64,000 nt of DNA from Tricholomella constricta (Eukaryota; Basidiomycota; Agaricomycetes; Agaricales; Lyophyllaceae), in contig JAACJP010000033.1 in the NCBI GenBank assembly GCA_013368375.1, positions 402,231 through 466,230 of the forward strand. The letters are read 5' to 3'. The translations under genes were made by a program, and so were the position numbers. Below, in pieces: positions 48,638-58,750 of this stretch (the first letter of the stretch is position 1; every line of letters starts with the position of its first letter). Below the pieces are notes generated by a model. That model searched no databases, was not told the origin of the DNA, and saw only the letters and a list, made by a program, of their open reading frames with translations.

Positions 48638-50941
48638 ATGGCACAACCACCAATCATTATAAAGCCGATGCCCGCACGCGGACAAAGCTCGGCGCCGACG
48701 TTCGTACCCGAACGCGCGCGTGAACTGCGCCGATATTTTTCGGACTTAAATCATCTCTTCATCGAGTGTAACGTCGTAGATGAGCAAGAAAAGAAAACGC
48801 ACACTACGCGATACACCGACATCGATACCGCGGATCTGTGGGAGCAACTTGACGAATTCGCAGTCGGTACCACATACGACGACTGGCGAAAAGCGATAAT
48901 GGCGCTTTACCCAGGCGCAAGCGAAGAAAGAAAGTATTCAATGGCCGACCTCGACTACCTGATCAGGGAACGACACCGACTCGGGATCCAGTCGAATAGT
49001 GACCTCGGGGAATATTACCGACAGTTCCTTTCTGTTACCCAGTTCCTTGTCAGCAAAAACCGACTTTCGATAAACGAACGCGACCGCCAATTCCGTCGCG
49101 CGTTCCAGTCCGATCTATGGTCAAAGATCCATCGCAGGCTCGAGATCCTAAACCCGAACCACCATCCCGACGACCCCTACGCCACGGAAACCGTTCGCGC
49201 TGCGGCGGAACATATCCTCCACGGAACAAACGCCGGCCAACGGCAGGAAGCGCCATCGAGCGCGCCCCCACAAATTACGATCGCGCCAAGCGGGTCGTTA
49301 ACGGGCGCGACCAAGTCGCCTAACACGGGACAGCCCCTCAAGTTGGAAGAGCTCTACGAAAGAATCAACCTGTTGGAACAACATATCCAACGCTTAGGAC
49401 AAGACAAAGGAGGCGACGGCGGCCGACCGAATCAGTCACCTAATGACAACTGCCACTTCTGCGGTGGTGAAGGACATTATATTCCTAACTGTCCCATACA
49501 TCAAACATACGCGACCGAAGGACGCTGCCGACGAACCGACGACAACAAGATAGGCCTACCAAGCGGCGCGCGCATACCGGCGGGAACTCCAGGCCGATAC
49601 ATAAAGGACAAGTTAGACGAGTGGCACAGACGCAACCCCGGCCAAATGGCGACAGGACAGCTATCAGCGAACGCGAACCCGACCGAGAGCATGATGTTGG
49701 AAATACTACAGTTTAACGACGTCACCGACCATAACTTGAAAATCGAGGATCGCATGATCGTGTTAGAACGAGAACTCAACACCCTGCGCGCAAGGAAAGA
49801 GGTGTTCGACGGCGTAGAACTTATTAGCCGCGCACCGCAAAAGCGACCCGTCACGGTCGAAACCGTTCAAGACGCCGACCAACCAAGGATCGCACCAGTC
49901 AACAAATCAGCGCCCGCGTCGCAGCCCGTCTCGGACGCGACGAAAAGCCAGGCCAAGGCTCCCCCGCCGCCGTCCAACATACCTCTGATCCCCAGTACCA
50001 CGACCGACGCCACAGGCAATGCCCACGACCAGACTCCAGTACACCCTTTCTCTAACATTCCTGAGAACCGATACATCCCCCCTACCACGCGAAACTTAGC
50101 CGCCACGGAGAAGGCGAAAGCCGACAGCGCGTATCGCACACAAGCGCCCATTACAGATCCGACCAAATCAACGACTCTATTCGAACGCGCACTCGACGCC
50201 ACCATACCGGTCACAGTTCGAGAACTCTGCGGGGTAGCGCCAGAGGTTCGCGGAAAGTTTAGGGAAGCTAATACACCGAAGCGTATCGTCGCCGGCAACC
50301 TCACAACGGTATACCAAGAAGTCCCCACGTCGGCGTTCATTGAGGAACTCGACGCACTACCTTGCGAATCCAACAGCGACAACGCGACGCCACCGCCCGG
50401 AGCGCTAGTCACCGGCGACATCTACGACACGTACTACCAGACACTACTACCCGGCGAGCATCCGGACCGACTGATCGTCGCAATGGAATCGCACGCACTC
50501 AGGTCGATCATGATAATGGTCGACGCGAGAGAACAGATAGAAAGCATCGTCGACAGCGGGTGCCAGATCATAGCCATGTCGGAAGAAGTTTGCCATGGAC
50601 TAGGGGTCAAATACGACCCAACTATAGTGCTGCAGATGCAATCAGCGAATGGAACAACCGACCCGTCGCTCGGTCTAGCACGAAACGTACCTTGTACGAT
50701 AGGAGAGGTCACGCTCTACCTCCAAATGCACGTCATTCGCAATCCCGCATACGATATACTCCTCGGCCGCCCGTTCGACGTACTTACTTGCTCTAACGTG
50801 AAAACGAGATCCGCCGACGATACGATCATAACCATCACCGACCCGAACACTCGAGAGGTCATCGCGATACCGACCTTCGCGCGCGGACAACGTCGCCGCC
50901 CCAAGACCGACGTAAATTTTCGTATACTCTCGAGGAAATAA
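48638..50941 (+). CDS. Gag-protease polyprotein of the Ty3-type element
   Basis: The frame is open from inside the LTR end, but its first ATG is at 48638 (MAQPPIIIKPMPARG), a start that resembles gag of related mushroom elements. The capsid-like region includes ARELRRYFSDLNHLF, YPGASEERKYSMADLD and LGEYYRQFL. A CCHC knuckle, CHFCGGEGHYIPNC, lies at 49451-49492. The C-terminal part holds an aspartic protease with DSG at 50552-50560 and a LLGRPFD motif near 50760. The stop is TAA at 50939-50941. No break is seen, so particles could in principle still be made. The 170 codons open upstream of the ATG may be leader, or may be read from a non-AUG start. Confidence 0.85.
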   Translation: MAQPPIIIKPMPARGQSSAPTFVPERARELRRYFSDLNHLFIECNVVDEQEKKTHTTRYTDIDTADLWEQLDEFAVGTTYDDWRKAIMALYPGASEERKYSMADLDYLIRERHRLGIQSNSDLGEYYRQFLSVTQFLVSKNRLSINERDRQFRRAFQSDLWSKIHRRLEILNPNHHPDDPYATETVRAAAEHILHGTNAGQRQEAPSSAPPQITIAPSGSLTGATKSPNTGQPLKLEELYERINLLEQHIQRLGQDKGGDGGRPNQSPNDNCHFCGGEGHYIPNCPIHQTYATEGRCRRTDDNKIGLPSGARIPAGTPGRYIKDKLDEWHRRNPGQMATGQLSANANPTESMMLEILQFNDVTDHNLKIEDRMIVLERELNTLRARKEVFDGVELISRAPQKRPVTVETVQDADQPRIAPVNKSAPASQPVSDATKSQAKAPPPPSNIPLIPSTTTDATGNAHDQTPVHPFSNIPENRYIPPTTRNLAATEKAKADSAYRTQAPITDPTKSTTLFERALDATIPVTVRELCGVAPEVRGKFREANTPKRIVAGNLTTVYQEVPTSAFIEELDALPCESNSDNATPPPGALVTGDIYDTYYQTLLPGEHPDRLIVAMESHALRSIMIMVDAREQIESIVDSGCQIIAMSEEVCHGLGVKYDPTIVLQMQSANGTTDPSLGLARNVPCTIGEVTLYLQMHVIRNPAYDILLGRPFDVLTCSNVKTRSADDTIITITDPNTREVIAIPTFARGQRRRPKTDVNFRILSRK

Positions 50942-50962
50942 GTCGAGATCACGGCGATCTCG
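50914..50962 (+). promoter_or_regulatory. Candidate -1 ribosomal frameshift signal joining gag to pol
   Basis: In the gag frame, A AAT TTT (50914-50920) fits X XXY YYZ. A -1 slip leads into the frame that stays open past the gag stop (TLEEISRDHGDLALLLEYD) toward pol. A 7-bp perfect stem, CGAGATC/GATCTCG with a 5-nt loop, lies at 50944-50962, somewhat farther away than usual. Confidence 0.6.
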
Positions 50963-53098
50963 CACTCCTCCTCGAGTACGACCCACTAAGCTATACCCCG
51001 ACTGTCCTTTCTTTCTGTGAACTACCGACCGAATTTAATAGCGACGCCACCTACGACGCGCAACTAGCCTCACTCTACGTCGCGGCATCCGAACTAACCG
51101 CACCAGCAATCGCCGACCAATCCGATAATACCAACTCTAACCCTCAAAAACGAACGACCCTCTGCACTATTTTACCGCACAAAGAGCGCCATAGTGGACG
51201 CCACACCCAATCCCTGACCAACGCCGCCACCGACGCCTTCGTGGTGAAAATCAAAGGCGTACAAACCAAAAAGAAGTACAAACCAGTAGCGCAAAAAGTG
51301 CGATCGATCATAGCAAGTTGTCCCGACCACTTCCGCATCGAGCGCAAAATATTGGGCGACCCTCTCGCCAACATGCCGACTCTGCTCCCCAACCCGCCAC
51401 CTTTCCAACCCACCGGCCGCTACACTCTAGAGCGAAAAGACGACTTAGACCGTGAACACCCAGACTTCTTAACGCCCTCCGAACGAGCAATTATGCACGA
51501 CCTCATGTGTAAGCAGAACCTCGCTTTCGCATGGGACGACTCCGAACGCGGTAGTTTTCGATCGGATTTCTTTCCCCCTATCGATATCCCGGTCGTCGCA
51601 CACACACCCTGGATCGAACGAAATATCCCCATACCGCCTGGCATCTACGATGAAGTTTGCGACATTATCAAAACCAAACTCGCCGCTGGCGTTTACGAAC
51701 CGTCCAACTCCAGCTACCGATCGCCGTTGGTTTTGCACTCTAAAGAAAAATGGCAAGTTCCGCCTCGTCCACAGCCTCGAACCGCTCAACCGAGTAACTA
51801 TCCGACACTCGGGGGTCACTCCGATACCAGACCATGTCGCCGAACAATTCGCCGGTCGCATTTGTGGCGCAATGTTGGACCTGTTTGTCGGCTACGACGA
51901 ACGGCTAATCGCACCATCGTCGCGCGACCTTACCACTTTCCAAACACCTTTCGGCGCGTTACGCCTAGTCACCTTACCTATGGGCTGGACCAACTCCGTC
52001 CCAATCTTCCACGACGACGTCACTCACATCCTACAACCGGAGATCCCGGACTATACACTACCTTATATCGACGACGCTGCTATAAAGGGACCAGCAACTT
52101 GGTACCCCGACCCGGACACAGGATTGCCGAAAACACACCCCGACAATGCCGATGTGCGTTCGCGATCTGGGAGTTCTTCAACAACGTCAACCGAATCCTC
52201 CAGCGCATGAAGTACTGCGGCGGCACCTTCTCCGGAAGAAGCTGATTTTATGCGCACCACAATTTAAAGTCCTCGGACACGTCTGCACGCCCAATGGTCG
52301 CATACCCGACGTGACCGACTTCGCTTTACTGCGTAATTGGAAGTCGTGCGCCACCCTATCAGAGTTACGCGCGTTTTAGGAACAGTCGGAGTACTAAGGA
52401 TATTCGTCAAAAACTTTGCTCATCGCGCACACCACCTCGTAAACTAACTCGCAAGGATGCCAGTCTTTCGAGTTCGGCCCCGACCAGATCGCAGCACAGC
52501 GTGACATCGTCGAGGCGATCGCAGAAGCGAAACCCCTCGTACCATCGACTACGCCTCGGACGACCCCGTCATCCTGGCCGTCGACACTTCCCACATAGCA
52601 GTCGGATTCTACCTCTGTCAAGCCGACCCCGTCGATCGGAAACGACGCAGATACAATCGGTTCGGTTCCATTACACTGAACGACCGCGAATCACGGTTCT
52701 CTCAACCAAAACTCGAATTTTACGGCCTATTTCGGGCGCTTGGCGCTTTACGCTGTACGTTATAGGCGTCCGCAACCTAGTCGTCGAAGTCGACGCGCGC
52801 TACATTAAAGGAATGCTCTCCAACCCCGACATTCAAGCCGTCAGCTTCCATAAACAGGTGGATCGTATCTGTCCTCATGTTCCACTTCGAACTCGTCCAT
52901 GTTAAAGGCACGTTCCATGGACCCGACGGTTATCTCGTCGCCCACGACAACCCGACGATCCAGCCGACAACTACGACGCAGAAGAAGCCGACTTTGAAGA
53001 TTGGGTCGATCGAATGCAAGGACTCATGCACATTATCCAACCGCTGCCACAACCGCCGTCGCCATTACACATATGCAGATCTTCGCTATGGCACAGTC
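50914..53098 (+). pseudogene. Reverse transcriptase-RNase H region, multiply frameshifted
   Basis: The linker and N-terminal RT run in frame 1 to about 51725 (YRSPLVL). RT then continues in frame 2 (WFCTLKKNGKFRLVHSLEPLNRV, LVTLPMGWTNSV, catalytic YIDD at about 52066). It moves back to frame 1 near 52150 (FAIWEFFNNVNRILQRMKYCGG), to frame 3 near 52237 (KKLILCAPQFKVLGHV) and has further breaks near 52376 and 52435. RNase H pieces (ILAVDTSHIAVGFYLCQ, LNDRESRFSQPKLEFYGLFRALGALR) lie in different frames to ~52915. A one-base insertion near 51722 (TCG-C-CGT) explains the first break. The protein order and motifs are those of Ty3. The copy cannot produce an active RT. Confidence 0.8.
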
Positions 53099-54680
53099 TC
53101 AAGTAAGGAGGAGATGGTGGCAGTATACACCGACGTGGTGCCACCAAACTCCAACGACTCACGAACTCGCAACCGACTCCCCACGACAACCCAGAATCCG
53201 TACCGACGATGATACAGGAATAACCGACCCAAATGCGAATTTGACCGACATGTCATACGACGACGTGCCCAGAACCGACGCCGCTAAAGCCCAAGACCAA
53301 CGCATAGATGCCGTTAGACAATGGTTGGCCGACCTCGAACGACCAGAAGGCATGTCCGACGATCAGTACGCCACTTTCATTCGATACGCCACCGGGTTCT
53401 TCCTAGACGGAACACGACTCTGGAGGAGAGACAGCCAAGGCGCACATAAACTAGTCGCTCGCCCCAGCGCGCGGTTAGAGATTCTGCGATTGGTCCACGA
53501 CAACCTCGGACACAAACGCTTCTACGCGACACGCGCAACCTTGCTCGAACGCTTCTGGTGGCCTAATGTTCGGGCCGACGTCGTGTGGTTCGTACAGACG
53601 TGTCACATATGCCAAATCCAGCAAACGACCAAGGTCCTGATTCCCCCGGTCGTTGCGACACCTGCGCCACTGTTTGCAAAAATGTACATCGACACTATGC
53701 ACCTACCGCCGTCGAATGGTTTCAAATACATTGTACAAGGTCGTTGCTCCTTGATTCACTTTCCTGAATGGCGCGCGCTCCGAAAGGAAAACAGTCGCAC
53801 CCTCGGCGATTGGATGTATGAAGACATCATCTGCCGGTGGGGCGGACTGCGCGAAATCGTAACCGACAACGGTCCAGCCTTCATCAAAGCCGCCGAACAC
53901 CTCACAAAGAAATACCACATACACAATATTCGAATCTCAGGCTATAACTCTAGAGCCAACGGACTCGTCGAGCGATCCCATTTCGACGTCCGACAATCCC
54001 TTTTCAAAGCCGCCGACGGAAACGAAAGCAAATGGTCGCAATCCGCTTATTCAGTCTTCTGGGCGGAACGCGTCACGGTCCGCAAGCGAATGGGATGTTC
54101 ACCCTATTACGCCGCAACAGGAACCCAACCCCTTCTCCCTCTTGATATCGTCGAGGCCACATACCTACAACCGCCGCCCGACTCTATCCTGTCCTCCACC
54201 GACCTCTTGACACGTCGCGCGATCGCCCTACAGAAACGAGCGGCCGATCTAGAGCGACTGCATTCAGACGTATACGCGGCACGACGACAGGCGGCGGTTC
54301 GCTTTGAACTTAAACACGCCAGAACCTTACGCGACTATAACTTTAAACGCGGAGACCTCATCCTCATGCGCAACACGAAAATCGAAAAGTCGCTCAACCG
54401 CAAAATGCGATCTAGATACCTAGGACCGCTCGTCGTGATATCATGCAACCGCGGAGGCGCCTACATCCTCTGCGAACTGGATGGCACCGTCTTACACCGG
54501 CCTGTAGCAGCATTCCGACTCACCCCCTACTTCGCACGAAACAATATCCTCCTATCCGATAGTGCTCTGGACATAGACACCAAACGACTCAGAGAACTAG
54601 AGGCGACGACGATAACCGACGACGAAGACCGACCCGAAGTCGGGAGCGATGGTTCTGAGTCGGAAGAAGAACCGAACTAA
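53001..54680 (+). CDS. Integrase domain of the Ty3-type element, open
   Basis: One uninterrupted frame ends in TAA at 54678-54680. The part before ~53250 is linker and may not be translated as shown. The HHCC zinc-binding block is VHDNLGHKRF...CHICQ (53492-53615). The catalytic triad is Asp in MYIDTMHLP (~53688), Asp in VTDNGPAF (~53867) and Glu in ANGLVERSHFD (~53968). A C-terminal GPLVVIS...YILCELDG block resembles the GPY/F module. There is no chromodomain; the tail is acidic (ESEEEPN). As part of pol it would depend on the upstream frame, which is broken here, so it is probably not expressed from this copy despite being intact. Confidence 0.85.
   Translation: MGRSNARTHAHYPTAATTAVAITHMQIFAMAQSQVRRRWWQYTPTWCHQTPTTHELATDSPRQPRIRTDDDTGITDPNANLTDMSYDDVPRTDAAKAQDQRIDAVRQWLADLERPEGMSDDQYATFIRYATGFFLDGTRLWRRDSQGAHKLVARPSARLEILRLVHDNLGHKRFYATRATLLERFWWPNVRADVVWFVQTCHICQIQQTTKVLIPPVVATPAPLFAKMYIDTMHLPPSNGFKYIVQGRCSLIHFPEWRALRKENSRTLGDWMYEDIICRWGGLREIVTDNGPAFIKAAEHLTKKYHIHNIRISGYNSRANGLVERSHFDVRQSLFKAADGNESKWSQSAYSVFWAERVTVRKRMGCSPYYAATGTQPLLPLDIVEATYLQPPPDSILSSTDLLTRRAIALQKRAADLERLHSDVYAARRQAAVRFELKHARTLRDYNFKRGDLILMRNTKIEKSLNRKMRSRYLGPLVVISCNRGGAYILCELDGTVLHRPVAAFRLTPYFARNNILLSDSALDIDTKRLRELEATTITDDEDRPEVGSDGSESEEEPN
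53099..53116 (+). other. Candidate central polypurine tract
   Basis: TCAAGTAAGGAGGAGATG is identical over 18 nt to the tract adjoining the 3' LTR (58773-58790). It lies between RNase H and integrase. Confidence 0.5.
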
Positions 54681-54682
54681 TC

Positions 54683-55070
54683 GCCATCCCGCGAACCCGT
54701 ATACCCTTTCTTTATGCAACACCTTTTTCACCGACACACACCGTTCGGCCGACCGAATATACCGACGACCTATGCCTCTCATTCTCTCAGTTCCGACCCA
54801 AACCGACCATATCCCCGATTCGCTATCTCACTCTTACCAAAACTCCACTCAATCTCACTTCCACCAAATCTTTCGTCACTTAATCGCCTCCAAAAAAAAA
54901 AAAGAAAATCAACACCGGACGTTATGTATATTATATAGCGGTTCCACTAAAGAACCGCCCAGACGCAGACCACCAAGAAAAAACAAAAATGTACCAAAGG
55001 CCGAGCGAGCGACCAAGACCCCAAGCGCGCCCCGACCGACCGACACCCGACGACGCGACCACCGCCTTGC
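54683..55070. other. Region between pol and the antisense genes
   Basis: It is the 3' side of both convergent transcription units. An (A)12 run lies near 54892-54903. No further gene is seen. Confidence 0.5.
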
Positions 55071-56912
55071 TCACCCCATCACGACGTCGCCACTCCCAAT
55101 CTCGTCACCACCCTCCGCGATTCCGTCGTCCTCGCCGTCGCCCTCAGCATCTTCATCGTCGGTGCTCACAGCGCTTCCTTCGCTCGAGCCAGACTCGCCC
55201 AGCCCGTTCCCGAGCAACTCCGAACGACGTTCATGGAGCGCTCTCAAGGCATCCAGCGTACCGGTGACTTGCTGGTAGGACAGGCGCAGCTGCCGCCGAA
55301 TCAGCTCCTGACGGGACTCCAGAACCTGCGTCTCCTGCACCAGTGTCCGAAGGAAAGAGTTGCGCGCGAAGAGGGCGCGATCCACGTCGTTAAGACCGAA
55401 CTTCTCCACGATCGACGTCGGCACCAAGTACCCCAGACCCTCCAAGTCCTCGTTGTAGAGCGGAGCCTCCGCGTTAGGTAACTCTCCCTGCGACAAGAAG
55501 TCCAGCCCCATACCTGCAGAACCGTCGGACTGGACCATCAGGAGGTGATGGACGGCGGCCGCTAGTTGGCGTTCGCGGGCCCGAACCTCTGCCACGGACG
55601 GAGGCGGCGGGTGGCGCACCACGAGCGAGGGTGCGACCACAGGCTTTTGCTCCTCGGCCTCCTCGACTGTGGGGCGCGACAAAGGGCGACGCCGCGACCG
55701 CGAACCTGAAGCCACTGGGACGCCGGCCGGCGCACTGTCGCGGACTGTCTCGCACTTCTTGGCATGTATCTTGCAGAGCGCGCAGATACCACCGTCCGGC
55801 TTCTGAAGGCAATCGACGCCGGCGTCCATGCAACGGTCGCACTTGGAAAGAAGTGAGTGCAAAAAAGAAAAAGACAAGACACGATTAAAGACCTACGGGC
55901 ACGTCGCGCACGAAGTGATTGGGGCACTTCTTCTTGAAGTCCTCCAGACGCGAAAGCCATTTATCGCCGGTCGCGCGCCGCTTCCCCTTTGCCTTCACCG
56001 GTTCCTCCTCGAAGACGTCCCCGACCGACACTTCTCCGTCGTCCGCGACGTCGCGCTTGCGCTTGCGAACCGGAGACGCGACCTCGTTCCCGTCGTTGGC
56101 GGCAGGCGTCGTTTCTGCCAAACTTGTTAGTGGCAGACCACTGACGGGGCTGAAAACGAGCCCCGATCGATGAGCGGACTCACGCGCGCGACGAGACCGC
56201 GGTGTCGGGAGTACAGACTGCGGAACGTTAGTGATTCAACCACGATAAACTAAGTACACAAGACCCACTTCCAAAACACCGTCGCTAACGGCCTGCGACC
56301 CACCACCGACCGACCTACGGGGCATGTAGACGAAGGGACGAGGAGGTTTGCCTTTTCCTTTGGCCTTCGGTGCTACGGAAACGCCGGGTAAAGACCCACC
56401 CATGACCAACGGCGGGGTCGCCCCCTCGCTACCGCGCACCGGCGCCGCCCCCTTCGCCGCCGCAACCGGCTCGGCGGACAACCCTCCCTCAAGCCCCACA
56501 GTCACGGCCGGTGGCGCTGGCCCAGCGCTTCGTGCAGCGTCCGACAGGAGGCGTCGCTCGCGACGCCGGCGGGTGTATTCGTCCTGAGGGATGACCACCA
56601 CAAGTCAGTTACCCGCGCACCAACGAACAGGAACGAACACACCTCGGGCTCTAAAGCTGCAAAATTTTTCTTCCACTCCTCATCGTCCTTAATGCGCGAC
56701 CATATCAGGGTCAGCGCTTCCTGCTCCTCCCGCCATTCCACCCGTCCAGGACCCGCCCCTTGGTTGCGCAGCGCGGCCAGGCCGTCCCGGATATCTTCGA
56801 GCGCCTCAGTGCGCTGTTCGCGAGTAGCGTCGACGGGCAGTTGACACCACCGGACGTAGTCCGTGCTCAGATAACGAAGGACGCGCTTGAAGTCCGAAAT
56901 GGCAGCAGTCAT
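55071..56912 (-). CDS. Antisense accessory protein A with Zn2Cys6-like cluster
   Basis: ATG at 56912 on the strand opposite to gag-pol. Exon 1 is helical (MTAAISDFKRVLRYLSTDY ... LIWSRIKDDEEWKKNF). A GT...AG intron follows at 56588-56643. Exon 2 is low-complexity and basic/Gly rich. Two short joins lead to KRKRDVADD... and WLSRLEDFKKKCPNHFVRDVP. An intron then precedes the cysteine block CDRCMDAGVDC...CALCKIHAKKC (55752-55841), spaced C-x2-C-x6-C-x8-C-x2-C-x6-C as in fungal zinc clusters. The C-terminal part is helical and conserved in gene B (LYNEDLEGLGY, DVDRALFARNSFLRTLVQETQVLESRQEL), with an acidic tail and TGA at 55071. About 550 residues. Being on the antisense strand, its introns would survive in genomic RNA. 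Function unknown; a nucleic-acid-binding regulator is the natural guess. Confidence 0.75.
55752..55841 (-). other. Zn2Cys6-like cysteine cluster in antisense gene A
   Basis: Six cysteines in C-x2-C-x6-C-x8-C-x2-C-x6-C spacing start right after an intron. The basic residues usual between Cys2 and Cys3 of DNA-binding zinc clusters are mostly missing, so DNA binding is not assured. Confidence 0.6.
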
Positions 56913-57056
56913 GGTGGTTGAAAAAGACAGGGAACCGAAAAAGGGAGGCGTCACTTTAAACAAGCTGGGATGCGCCATCAAAATTCAGTTGCACCGCCAC
57001 CGCCGTCTCACGCCACACACGCGTCCGTTCTAGAATTCTCTCGACCGGCCTCCGGA

Positions 57057-57094
57057 CCGACTGAGGGCAGTCGGCATTTCAAGTCAGGAGGAGA
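57057..57094 (+). repeat. Internal copy of hairpin plus polypurine tract
   Basis: CCGACT-GAGGGC-AGTCGG can fold into a 6-bp stem and is followed by ATTTCAAGTCAGGAGGAGA. The same arrangement with few differences precedes the 3' LTR at 58751-58788. It marks the end of a duplicated module. Confidence 0.75.
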
Positions 57095-57311
57095 CATGAC
57101 CGGCAGATTGAGAGGTGGCCGACGCCAGTGACAGACACCGCCGATGATAAAACCGACCGACACGACGAACCGACCTGCGCCACTAAAAACACGAAAAGTT
57201 TGAACTATAAAGAACGACCCGATTTTAGGGCCCGCACGACAAAACAGGTATATACGGAATACGCGACCGACAACGAGCGCAACCCGACCGCACAACACGC
57301 CAGACCCGGAG

Positions 57312-58608
57312 TCAAGACGACGAACCTTCGCCACAACCTTCGCCACCATTGTCGCGGACGCCACCGCCGACACCGCTACCCCCACTTCGCGCGTTATCCG
57401 TCGCAGACACACCGATTAACTCTGCGCGACGGGCCTGAAGCAAATCAAGGGCCGTCGACGTAGATGCGACCTGCTGGTAAAGCTGACGAGCCGACGAACG
57501 CATGATCTCTTGGCGCGATTCGAGGACTTGAGCTTCCTGGACCAAAGTGCGCAGGAAAACGGTACGCGCCGATAGCGCCCGATCTACATCCGCAAGATCG
57601 AACCGCGAAATAACCGACAACGGCTGGGTGAAGCCCAAGCCACGCAAATCTTCGTTATGGAGAAGGTCATCGAGGCGAAGCAACGGACCCTGATAAAAGA
57701 AACCCGCGTCCCGGTCCGCCGAACTCGCGGAACGAGTCGCGACAAGGCGCTGGGCGACCCTCGCCAGATCGGGCGAACGAACCTCGTCAAACAACGGAGG
57801 TGTGCACACATCGCAAGAGTGTTCCTCTACTGAGCACGACACAAACTGGTGCGGAGCCTGCAGAAACGACCCCACCTCGTTCGTCTCACATTGCCTGGAT
57901 TGGAGTTCGCAAACCGCGCAAGCGTCATTTCCGATACGCTGAACGCAGTCCAAACCGTAGCTCACGCAGCGATCGCACTAGCCAACGAATGAGCAGAAGA
58001 ACGAAGCCACACGAGAACCGACGACTTACCGCTTCACTACGAGTGTAATGCTCGGGGTATTCCTTCCTAAATTCCTCGAGACGCTCCAGCCACGAATCGT
58101 GTCGCCTCCCTTGCGCCGCCAATACCGACTCCCCAGAAATCTCGACTACGGACTCTTCCTCGTCCGCGTCCCCAACAGAGGGAGCGCACGTACATTCCCG
58201 AACGACAGGCTCGGCCCCTTCTCCAACAGAGGCGGCGCGCGCAGGCTCCCGAACGACCGACCGACGATGGGGGTAATCAGACTGTAAACCAGCACGTCAG
58301 TCACCAAAAACGACCGAACCACCAAAGGGTGAACACACATCCGGTTGCAGATCCGCAAACCGCTCGGACCATTCCGGGTCGGACGCGATCGTAGACCATA
58401 TGGCGAGCAATGCCTCTCCCTCGTCGCGCCACATCCAACGCCAGGGGCTAGCTGCCGGCGACCTAAGCACTCCGACGCTGTTTGACAAGTACTGCAGCAC
58501 GCGGGTGCGCGCGTAACGAGGCGAGTCGGCCGACAGCGATTGCCATTCGTCCCAGTCTCGTTCCAAGAAGCGGAGAGTACGCTGAAGATCGACAGGAGGT
58601 CTCGACAT
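57312..58608 (-). CDS. Antisense accessory protein B with Zn2Cys6-like cluster
   Basis: ATG at 58608, with a 24-nt T run (minus strand) starting about 19 bases upstream. Exon 1 (MSRPPVDLQRTLRFLERDWDEW ... AIWSTIASDPEWSERFADLQPD) aligns with exon 1 of gene A and ends at the same intron position. Exon 2 is shorter than in A. It ends WLERLEEFRKEYPEHYTRSEA, again directly before an intron and the cysteine block CDRCVSYGLDC...CAVCELQSRQC (57888-57977). The C-terminal helical region (LHNEDLRGLGF, DVDRALSARTVFLRTLVQEAQVLESRQEI) is about half identical to A. TGA at 57312-57314. About 370 residues. Open frame and splice signals are kept although A and B differ far more than the two LTRs do, so the pair was already diverged when this copy inserted. 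Confidence 0.75.
57888..57977 (-). other. Zn2Cys6-like cysteine cluster in antisense gene B
   Basis: All six cysteines and their spacing match gene A, while most intervening residues differ. This argues for selection on metal binding. Confidence 0.6.
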
Positions 58609-58627
58609 AAAGATGGATAAACCAAAC

Positions 58628-58651
58628 AAAAAAAAAAAAAAAAAAAAAAAA
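58628..58651 (+). repeat. (A)24 homopolymer upstream of antisense gene B
   Basis: It reads as poly(T) on the coding strand of gene B, 19 nt before its ATG, so it lies in the 5' UTR or core promoter. Slippage in sequencing may affect its length. Confidence 0.7.
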
Positions 58652-58750
58652 CCCTGGATATATATACGTCGCCAGCACGTCGGCACCGCCACCTCCTCCT
58701 ATCCCTACCCTTCTTTTCCAAGACGTACGCCCCCTGACCGATGCACGAGA

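Noticed and set aside
52971..53353. Frames opposite and around the RNase H-integrase junction
   Set aside because: They are shadows. The only coding signal is the plus-strand pol remnant.
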